This document shows positions 1-5,222 of a DNA stretch of 5,497 bases, in pieces; position 1 is the first letter of the stretch; each line of letters opens with the position of its first letter. The translations under genes were made by a program, and so were the position numbers. Below the pieces are notes generated by a model. That model had not been told where the DNA came from. It searched no databases and saw nothing but the letters and a program-made list of their open reading frames with translations. Source of the stretch: Fen-1467 sp035519475 (lineage in GTDB: Bacteria; Verrucomicrobiota; Verrucomicrobiia; Opitutales; Opitutaceae); NCBI GenBank assembly GCA_035519475.1, contig DATIWI010000223.1, positions 1 to 5,497 of the forward strand, given 5' to 3'.

Positions 1-1397
1 GTGCGCATGATGCCCACGTAATCCCACATGGTCCGGCGGAGTTCGTCCCAATTGTGGGCAACCACAACCCGCTCATCCTCCGTCCCGCCCCCGAGATCGA
101 TCCATGGCGGGATGCCCGCGATCGCGCGTTTCACCGTGCGCAGGTATCGGTCGACCGCGCTCGCCCCGCGGTGTGCCATCACCACCGCTTCGAGCAGCGA
201 GTTGCTGGCGAGCCGGTTGGCGCCATGGAGGCCGGTGCAAGCGACCTCGCCACACGCGTAGAGCCCGGGCAGCGAAGTCTCGGCCGCCAGCGTGGTGGCG
301 ACACCTCCACAAACATAGTGCGCCGCCGGCACGACCGGGATCATGTCGTCCGCCATGTCCAGATCGAGTCGGTGACACGTCTGGTAGATCTGCGGAAACC
401 GACCGCGCAGGAACGCCCCGGAGCGGTGCGTGATGTCGAGCCAGACGTGCGGTGCGCCCGATCGTTTCATCTCGTTGTCGATGGCGCGCGCCACCACATC
501 GCGCGGGGCCAGATCCGCGAGGGGATGATAGCGGGGCATGAAGGCGCGTCCCTGGAGGTTGCGCAGGACGGCGCCCTCGCCGCGCACCGCCTCGCTGATC
601 AGGAAGCGATCGTTCGACGCCGTATACAGCGTCGTCGGGTGGAACTGGATGAATTCCATGTCCCGCACCTCGACGCCCGCCCGGTAGGCCATGGCGATGC
701 CGTCGCCGGTGGCGATGTCGGGATTGGTCGTGTAGAGGTAGACTTGGCCCGCCCCGCCGGTGGCCAGCATGACCACCGGGGCCACGAACGTCCTCACCCG
801 ACCGCTCTGCACCTCGAGGACATAGAGCCCGGCCACCCGGTTGCCCTGCCGCCGTCGTGCGCCGCCGCGCGCCGTGCCCGGCGATCCGCGGCCTCCCGCG
901 CGCGGCAGCCGGCCGGTCGTGATGACATCGACGGCAAAATGATGCTCGAACAACGCGATGCGCGGCTCCCCCGCCACGGCTCGCAGGAGCGCTTCCTCGA
1001 TTGCCTTTCCCGTCATGTCCTTCACGTGGAGAATGCGGCGGTGCGTATGGCCGCCCTCGCGTCCGAGGTCGAAGCGGCCCCGGCGGTCGCGGGAGAACCG
1101 CAGCCCGAGGTCAATGAGTTCCCGCACGCGGGCCGGTCCTTCGCGCACGATCTCTCCGACCACCCTTTCGTGGCAGAGACCATCCCCCGCCACGAGCGTG
1201 TCGCGCACGTGGCTCTCGAAATTATCGGTCTTCGCCAGCACCACGGCGATGCCCCCCTGCGCCCGGTTGGTGTTCGATTCGGCGCTCGTCTTTTTGGTCA
1301 GAATGGCGACGCGCCAGCCGCGCTGGGCTACTTTCAGCGCAAAGCTCAACCCGGCGATGCCACTGCCGACGACGAGGACGTCAAAACTGCGAGGCAT
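1..1397 (-). CDS. nadB: L-aspartate oxidase NadB (partial, C-terminus beyond the window)
   Basis: This flavoenzyme oxidises L-aspartate to iminoaspartate, using O2 or fumarate as acceptor. Quinolinate synthase NadA then uses the product in de novo NAD synthesis; the enzyme is cytoplasmic. The reading frame is open from an ATG at 1397 to the left edge, giving 465 residues. The family is usually about 530-540 residues, so roughly 70-80 are missing. Visible motifs are the FAD dinucleotide fold GSGIAGL (11-17), NRAQGGIA (44-51), REGGHTHRRILH (113-124, with the active-site Glu at 114), ATGGAG (212-217), FIQFHPT (249-255), SEAVRGEGA (268-276, Arg272), PAAHYVCGG (357-365, His360) and LHGANRLASNSLLE (390-403). 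The helical C-terminal domain begins with HNWDELRRTMWDYVG (448-462). FRD/SDH flavoproteins share the fold, but the HNWDELR block and overall match favour NadB. The start is the only ATG/GTG/TTG after an in-frame TGA upstream. No clear Shine-Dalgarno precedes it (CTTGTCTCC). A Gly/Arg-rich stretch at about 162-187 looks like an insertion relative to E. coli NadB. Confidence 0.96.
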   Translation of the reverse strand, partial: MPRSFDVLVVGSGIAGLSFALKVAQRGWRVAILTKKTSAESNTNRAQGGIAVVLAKTDNFESHVRDTLVAGDGLCHERVVGEIVREGPARVRELIDLGLRFSRDRRGRFDLGREGGHTHRRILHVKDMTGKAIEEALLRAVAGEPRIALFEHHFAVDVITTGRLPRAGGRGSPGTARGGARRRQGNRVAGLYVLEVQSGRVRTFVAPVVMLATGGAGQVYLYTTNPDIATGDGIAMAYRAGVEVRDMEFIQFHPTTLYTASNDRFLISEAVRGEGAVLRNLQGRAFMPRYHPLADLAPRDVVARAIDNEMKRSGAPHVWLDITHRSGAFLRGRFPQIYQTCHRLDLDMADDMIPVVPAAHYVCGGVATTLAAETSLPGLYACGEVACTGLHGANRLASNSLLEAVVMAHRGASAVDRYLRTVKRAIAGIPPWIDLGGGTEDERVVVAHNWDELRRTMWDYVGIMR

Positions 1398-1487
1398 GGA
1401 GACAAGCGCAGAATAAAGATCGGCGCCGGCGGATGGCAACCCGGCGGCGACGCCGTCACCGTCCCGGCTGCGGCGCGCCGCTCCCGC

Positions 1488-2330
1488 CTAGAGCAACATG
1501 TTGTCGATCAGCCGCACTTCGTCGACCCAGGCGGCAATGGCCATCATCGCCTTGCCCGGCACGAGCTCGCGTACCGCCTCCATCGTGCAGCGGTCCACGA
1601 CTGACGCGTAGATGACGCGCACGCGCCGCCGGGTGGCCAGGAGGTGCGTGGCCTCCGCCACCAGGCGGTCGACGTTGTGCACGCCGCGCTCCACCATCTC
1701 CCTGGCCTGCGCCAGCGCCTGGAAGATCACCAGCGCATCGGCGCGCTGGCTCGCGGTGAGATAGCGATTCCGCGAGCTCACGGCGAGGCCGTCGGCCTCG
1801 CGCACCGTCGGTCCGGTCACGATGTCCACGCAGAAATGGAGATCGTTGACCATCTTCTTGATGACCGCGACCTGCTGCGCGTCCTTCTGGCCAAAAATGG
1901 CGATATCGGGCCGGACAATGTTGAAGAGTTTGGCGATGATGGTCGTCACCCCCCGAAAGTGGGCGGGGCGCGAGATGCCGCACAGCGGCTTCGCAATCAA
2001 CTCCTCGGAGACGTAGGTCGAGTAACCCCGGGGATAGATCTCCTCCACCGTCGGGGTGAAGACGAGATCGGCTCCCGCCTTCTCGCACAATTCCAGGTCG
2101 CGCGGCAGCTCGCGGGGGTAGTTGGCGTAATCCTCGTTGGGGCCGAACTGCGCGGGATTGACGAAGATCGACACCACCACCGTGTCCGCCCGTTCCTTGC
2201 CGAGCCGGATCAGGCTGAGGTGCCCCTCGTGCAGCGCGCCCATCGTCGGCACCAGGCCGATCAGCCGGTCTTTGGAACGCAGATTGACCGCGGTGGACTG
2301 CATGTCGAAGACCGAGGCGATCGCTTGCAT
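1488..2330 (-). CDS. panC: Pantothenate synthetase PanC (pantoate--beta-alanine ligase)
   Basis: This cytoplasmic enzyme condenses (R)-pantoate with beta-alanine using ATP through a pantoyl-adenylate intermediate. It is the last step of pantothenate (coenzyme A precursor) synthesis. The protein is 280 residues, the normal family length. It shows VPTMGALHEGH (27-37) with the HxGH nucleotide-binding motif at His34/His37, VVSIFVNPAQF (52-62), the FGQKDAQQ block (146-153) and a VSSRN loop (184-188), where MSSRN is more usual. I chose the ATG at 2330 because a GGGGAG ribosome site lies 9 bases upstream and the length fits. An in-frame TTG at 2369 would add 13 unsupported residues and run through a possible leader hairpin. 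nadB follows 90 bases downstream on the same strand, and I see no convincing terminator between them, so co-transcription is likely. dapL is divergent. No panB or panD is in the window. Confidence 0.97.
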   Translation of the reverse strand: MQAIASVFDMQSTAVNLRSKDRLIGLVPTMGALHEGHLSLIRLGKERADTVVVSIFVNPAQFGPNEDYANYPRELPRDLELCEKAGADLVFTPTVEEIYPRGYSTYVSEELIAKPLCGISRPAHFRGVTTIIAKLFNIVRPDIAIFGQKDAQQVAVIKKMVNDLHFCVDIVTGPTVREADGLAVSSRNRYLTASQRADALVIFQALAQAREMVERGVHNVDRLVAEATHLLATRRRVRVIYASVVDRCTMEAVRELVPGKAMMAIAAWVDEVRLIDNMLL

Positions 2331-2339
2331 GGCAGGAGA

Positions 2340-2345
2340 CTCCCC
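2340..2345 (-). promoter_or_regulatory. Ribosome binding site of panC
   Basis: GGGGAG on the minus strand lies 9 bases before the ATG at 2330. It supports this start over the upstream TTG at 2369. It contrasts with nadB and dapL, whose starts have no recognisable Shine-Dalgarno sequence. Confidence 0.6.
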
Positions 2346-2350
2346 GGCGA

Positions 2351-2366
2351 CCCGCGGACGCGCGGG
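2351..2366. repeat. Short inverted repeat in the panC leader
   Basis: CCCGCG and CGCGGG form a perfect 6-bp inverted repeat around a 4-base centre. It lies between the candidate panC -10 box and the panC ribosome site, so it would sit near the start of the panC transcript. It could be a small leader hairpin or an operator half-site pair. In DNA this GC-rich it could also be chance. Confidence 0.3.
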
Positions 2367-2377
2367 CAAGACCGGGC

Positions 2378-2407
2378 TTGAACTATCCGGGCGCGCACAA
2401 CTTTAAT
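2378..2407 (+). promoter_or_regulatory. Candidate sigma-70-type promoter for dapL
   Basis: TTGAAC (2378-2383) and TTTAAT (2402-2407) are separated by 18 bases and match the -35 and -10 consensus at 4/6 and 5/6 positions. They lie in the only AT-rich patch of the panC-dapL spacer, about 70 bases before the dapL ATG. The implied leader (about 2414-2476) is pyrimidine-rich: 34 of 44 bases at 2431-2474 are C or T. The call rests on pattern matching only. Confidence 0.45.
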
Positions 2408-2410
2408 CAA
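2382..2410 (-). promoter_or_regulatory. Candidate sigma-70-type promoter for panC (and nadB)
   Basis: Read on the minus strand, TTGATT (2410-2405) and GATAGT (2387-2382) are separated by 17 bases, each matching consensus at 4/6 positions. The transcript would start near 2375, leaving about 45 bases of leader that include the 2351-2366 inverted repeat. The boxes interleave with the candidate dapL promoter on the other strand, so the two could not easily be occupied by polymerase together. Confidence 0.4.
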
Positions 2411-2476
2411 GTCCTTTGGTCGGAACGTCTGCGCTCCGCCGTCCGCCACCACCACCGCCTCCGCTCTCCCTCCCGG

Positions 2477-3700
2477 ATGATCCGCATCAACGAACACTAC
2501 ACCAAGCTCAAGGCGTCCTACCTTTTCGCCGACATCGCCCGCCGCGTGGCCTCCTTCCAGCAGGCCCACCCCGAGCGCGCCATCATCCGCCTGGGCATCG
2601 GTGACGTCACGGAGCCGCTGCCGCCGGCGTGCGTCGCCGCCCTCCATGCGGCCGCCGACGAGATGGCGCGGCGCGAGACTTTCAAGGGCTATGGGCCCGA
2701 TCAGGGCTACGCCTTCCTGCGCGACGCCATCGCGCAGCACGACTACCGGGCCCGAGGCTGCCGGATCGAACCCGACGAGATCTTCATCTCCGACGGGGCC
2801 AAGTGCGACTGCGGGAATCTCCAGGAACTCTTCGCCACCGACATTCGCGTCGCGATCCCCGACCCTGTCTATCCGGTCTACCTCGACACCAATGTGATGG
2901 CGGGCCGTACCGGTCACGACCGCGACGGCCGCTACGAAGGCATCGTCTACCTCGAGTCAACGCCCGCCAACGGCTACGTGCCCGGGCTGCCGGCCCAGCC
3001 GGTCGACCTGATCTATCTTTGCTTCCCCAACAATCCCACGGGCGCCGTCGCCACGCGCGCCCAGCTCACCGCGTGGGTTGAACACGCGCAGCGCCACCGC
3101 GCCGTCATCCTCTTTGACTCGGCGTACGAGACCTTCATTCGCGACCCGCAGATCCCGCATTCCATCTACGAGATCGATGGCGCGCGCGCGGTGGCCATCG
3201 AGGTGCGCAGCTTCTCCAAGACTGCCGGTTTCACCGGCACGCGCTGCGCCTACACCGTCGTGCCCAAGACCCTGGTCGGCTATGACAGCGCCGGCAACGC
3301 GCACCCGCTGCACGGGTTGTGGTCCCGGCGCCAGTCGACGAAATTCAACGGCGTCTCGTATCCCGTCCAGCGCGCCGCCGCCGCCATCTACACGGAAGAA
3401 GGCCGGAAGCAGACGCGGGCCCTCGCCGACTTCTACCTCGGCAACGCGCAACTGATCCGCCAGGCCATGGCCCGGCTCGGCCTGCCGTGCGCCGGCGGCG
3501 ACAACGCCCCGTACCTCTGGGTGCACGTGGGCGGCGACTCCTGGGCCTTCTTCGACCGGCTGCTGGCCAAGGCCGGCGTGGTCGTCACGCCCGGCGCCGG
3601 CTTCGGGCGGTGCGGGGAGGGTCACGTGCGCATCAGCGCGTTCAACAGCCGCGAGAACGTCACGGCCGCCCTCGAGCGCCTCGCCGCCGCACTGAAGTGA
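2477..3700 (+). CDS. dapL: LL-diaminopimelate aminotransferase DapL
   Basis: This PLP-dependent enzyme converts tetrahydrodipicolinate and glutamate directly to LL-2,6-diaminopimelate and 2-oxoglutarate. It bypasses the multi-step succinyl or acetyl routes to lysine and to peptidoglycan diaminopimelate, and acts in the cytoplasm. The 407 residues match the usual length of about 410. Family signatures are the N-terminal RINEHYTKLKASYLF (3-17), IRLGIGDVTEPLP (37-49), FKGYGPDQGYAFLR (69-82), ISDGAKCDCGN (104-114), DPVYPVYLDTNVMAG (129-143), CFPNNPTGA (182-190), LFDSAYE (212-218) with Asp214 at the cofactor pyridine nitrogen, SFSKTAGFTGTRC (245-257) with the PLP lysine Lys248 and phosphate-binding Arg256, RRQSTKFNGVSY (284-295) and HVRISAFNSREN (383-394) with substrate-carboxylate Arg385. 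The KCDCGN and RRQSTKFNG blocks separate DapL from ordinary class I aminotransferases. The ATG at 2477 puts the N-terminus where the family begins. The frame stays open back to a TTG at 2378, but that would overlap the promoter boxes and add 33 residues unlike the family. No clear Shine-Dalgarno is visible. Confidence 0.97.
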   Translation: MIRINEHYTKLKASYLFADIARRVASFQQAHPERAIIRLGIGDVTEPLPPACVAALHAAADEMARRETFKGYGPDQGYAFLRDAIAQHDYRARGCRIEPDEIFISDGAKCDCGNLQELFATDIRVAIPDPVYPVYLDTNVMAGRTGHDRDGRYEGIVYLESTPANGYVPGLPAQPVDLIYLCFPNNPTGAVATRAQLTAWVEHAQRHRAVILFDSAYETFIRDPQIPHSIYEIDGARAVAIEVRSFSKTAGFTGTRCAYTVVPKTLVGYDSAGNAHPLHGLWSRRQSTKFNGVSYPVQRAAAAIYTEEGRKQTRALADFYLGNAQLIRQAMARLGLPCAGGDNAPYLWVHVGGDSWAFFDRLLAKAGVVVTPGAGFGRCGEGHVRISAFNSRENVTAALERLAAALK

Positions 3701-3763
3701 GCCAACCGCGTGCCGAAGAAGAATCTCCGCGGGCAACCTGCAGCTTTCTCTTGGATTCTGGCC

Positions 3764-3783
3764 CAAGGACGATCGGGTCCTTG
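3764..3783. terminator. Perfect inverted repeat between convergent genes, possible terminator
   Basis: CAAGGAC and GTCCTTG form a perfect 7-bp stem with a 6-base loop. The repeat lies 63 bases past the dapL stop and 22 bases past the M56 gene stop, in the spacer between these convergent genes. The position suits a bidirectional terminator, but neither strand has a run of T after the stem, so it is not a canonical intrinsic terminator. It could instead act as a 3'-end stabilising hairpin. Confidence 0.35.
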
Positions 3784-3796
3784 ATTGGGAAACATG

Positions 3797-3831
3797 CGTG
3801 CCTCGCTATTCCGAAAAGGAGAATAGGCACG
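3797..3831. repeat. Imperfect inverted repeat across the stop codon of the M56 gene
   Basis: CGTGCC (3797-3802) pairs with GGCACG (3826-3831), and inside it TATTC (3807-3811) pairs with GAATA (3821-3825). One side has a 4-base bulge (3803-3806) and the loop is 9 bases. It covers the last codons and the TAG of the M56-TonB gene, so it would fold at the end of that message. No T-run follows. It may be a weak 3' hairpin or chance. Confidence 0.3.
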
Positions 3832-5209
3832 TGCACGGCATGACCACCTTAACCGGGCGACCATCTTTCACGCCGGGTCGGAACTTCCATTGACGGACTG
3901 CATCGGTGGAGGCTTGGTCAAATCGGTGATCGGTCGAACTCTCCACCTTCACATCGCCGACGTTGCCTTCCTGATCGACGAGGCAAGACATCACGACCTC
4001 ACCTTCCGTGCGTGTTTCCTTGAGTGCAGCAGGGTACACTGGATTAACGTGCCGGCGGATAACGGGAATCTGATCGAGCTCCTTAATGGTCCAAACCTTG
4101 TCGGCGGAGGATTTCGGATTGGACGCAGGACTGGAGATGCCGTTGTCCCGTTCGCCGGCTGTCTCGGAGACCTTGCCCTGCGTACCGGATGCCGGCGTTC
4201 CGATAGAATTGGCGGGCGGAGCGGCCCACACCGTGGCCAGTCCCAGAAGGCCGATCAGCGCAGAGATTGTCATTCCAAGTCTTACGGGGGAATCCTTCCG
4301 ATTCTGATGATTGAGCACTGCCCGAATACGCGTCTGCAGCCGGATACGCGACATGCCTGACACTCCGGGAAGATTCAATCCGAGTGCATACCGCATCGCT
4401 TTGAACAGCCCCGTGGCGTAAATGCGATTGGCACCGGTCAGGCGGAGCACCTCCTCATCGCAGGCGCGTTCGCTTTCCCAACGCAGCCGTCGATTCAGCC
4501 ACCAGACGAGCGGATGAAACCAGAAAATGGCAACCACTCCCGCCTGGCACAGTCGGAGCAGGTTGTCGTGCCTCTTCACATGCACAAGCTCATGCAGCAG
4601 GACGGAATCCGCTTCGCTCTGGTCAAGCGCCGAAAACAATCCCTCGGGGAACAGAATCTTGGATCGAAACGGTCCGACGACGCCCAGCCAGCCGTTGGAC
4701 GAAACGTAATACCCTGACACCCGGTTAGGAGCGAGCCCGACGCGGGCCGCCAACGCCTTCAAATGCTCACGGTCTCGAACGGAAAACGGCACTTCCTGAC
4801 TCCGCACCGCGCTGATCCCCCTTGCGACTCGTATAATCCCTAGAGAGAGAACAGCCAGCGTGCCTGCGCTCCATACCACGAACAGAACGGCAGGCCCCGG
4901 CAGATGCAGCGCCGACAGCGATATCCCCGGGGAATCTCTGAAGCCGACGATTGCCGGCATCGAAAGGGTGTTAAACGCCGTCGTCCTCAACGCACCGGCA
5001 GCCGATGCCCAGGGAAGCATCTCGACCAGCGGGGCAAGGAGCCCGGCCGGAAGCATGAATCGCAGAAGCGCAAGCCAACCCGCTAAATGGCGCAGTCTGG
5101 CCGGTCCCGGAAACAACACCATGAACAGTCCGATCGCCAACCCAAAGAGCGTCGTCGCCCAGAGATGAAGCGCGGCGCCGCGCAGCCAGTCATCGAAGAA
5201 GGTATTCAT
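3806..5209 (-). CDS. BlaR1-type M56 family membrane metallopeptidase with C-terminal TonB domain
   Basis: This is a 467-residue inner-membrane protein of two joined parts. The N-terminal half is an M56 (BlaR1/MecR1-type) peptidase. It has hydrophobic segments at about 14-33, 42-62 and 105-128, the zinc motif HELVH (206-210) followed by KRHD (212-215), a hydrophobic FWFHPLVWWLNR (229-240), and ESERACDEE (245-253) with the probable third zinc ligand Glu247. A last membrane segment (about 311-329) is followed by a Ser/Pro/Gly/Asn-rich linker (about 330-372). The C-terminal domain (about 378-465) resembles TonB_C: NPVYPAALKETRTEGEV, VDQEGNVGDVKVESS, FDQASTDAVRQWKFRP and a closing beta strand. From BlaR1 topology, the protease would face the cytoplasm and TonB_C the periplasm. 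There is no penicillin-binding sensor domain. The ATG at 5209 has GGAGG 6 bases upstream. The gene follows a BlaI-like repressor gene after 13 bases, so the probable role is signal-triggered repressor inactivation. The signal is unknown. Annotation pipelines may label such proteins energy transducer TonB, but the linker looks too short to span the periplasm as TonB does. Confidence 0.9.
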   Translation of the reverse strand: MNTFFDDWLRGAALHLWATTLFGLAIGLFMVLFPGPARLRHLAGWLALLRFMLPAGLLAPLVEMLPWASAAGALRTTAFNTLSMPAIVGFRDSPGISLSALHLPGPAVLFVVWSAGTLAVLSLGIIRVARGISAVRSQEVPFSVRDREHLKALAARVGLAPNRVSGYYVSSNGWLGVVGPFRSKILFPEGLFSALDQSEADSVLLHELVHVKRHDNLLRLCQAGVVAIFWFHPLVWWLNRRLRWESERACDEEVLRLTGANRIYATGLFKAMRYALGLNLPGVSGMSRIRLQTRIRAVLNHQNRKDSPVRLGMTISALIGLLGLATVWAAPPANSIGTPASGTQGKVSETAGERDNGISSPASNPKSSADKVWTIKELDQIPVIRRHVNPVYPAALKETRTEGEVVMSCLVDQEGNVGDVKVESSTDHRFDQASTDAVRQWKFRPGVKDGRPVKVVMPCTCLFSFSE

Positions 5210-5215
5210 CGAGGG

Positions 5216-5220
5216 CCTCC
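5216..5220 (-). promoter_or_regulatory. Ribosome binding site of the M56-TonB gene
   Basis: GGAGG lies 6 bases before the ATG at 5209, within the 13-base gap after the repressor stop codon. It fixes the start and points to translation from a shared message with the upstream repressor gene. Confidence 0.7.
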
Positions 5221-5222
5221 AC

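Noticed and set aside
1470..1481. A 12-base perfect palindrome (GCGGCGCGCCGC) in the panC-nadB spacer, considered as a terminator or operator
   Set aside because: It has no loop and no T-run, and such GC palindromes are expected in this composition. A similar 14-base one occurs inside the M56 coding region at 5170-5183.
54..1604. A 516-codon open frame on the plus strand opposite nadB
   Set aside because: Its length comes from GC-rich codon structure of nadB on the other strand. The translation is Arg/His/Ala-rich, matches no family I recognise, and overruns the end of panC, whereas the minus strand carries full NadB motifs.
1456..2088. A 210-codon open frame on the minus strand overlapping panC in another frame
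   Set aside because: The correct panC frame is intact from 2330 to 1488. This frame is an Arg/Gly-rich artefact, not a frameshifted gene.
1644..2381. A 245-codon open frame on the plus strand opposite panC
   Set aside because: It is a shadow of panC with no recognisable domain. It overlaps a gene whose motifs and length are complete.
2378..2476. An N-terminal extension of DapL from the TTG at 2378
   Set aside because: The 33 added residues do not resemble the family and overlap the promoter-like boxes. The ATG at 2477 begins exactly where DapL proteins begin.
2957..3766. A 269-codon open frame on the minus strand opposite dapL
   Set aside because: It is an antisense shadow of dapL, with Gly/Ala/Arg/Asp-rich low-information sequence and no family match.
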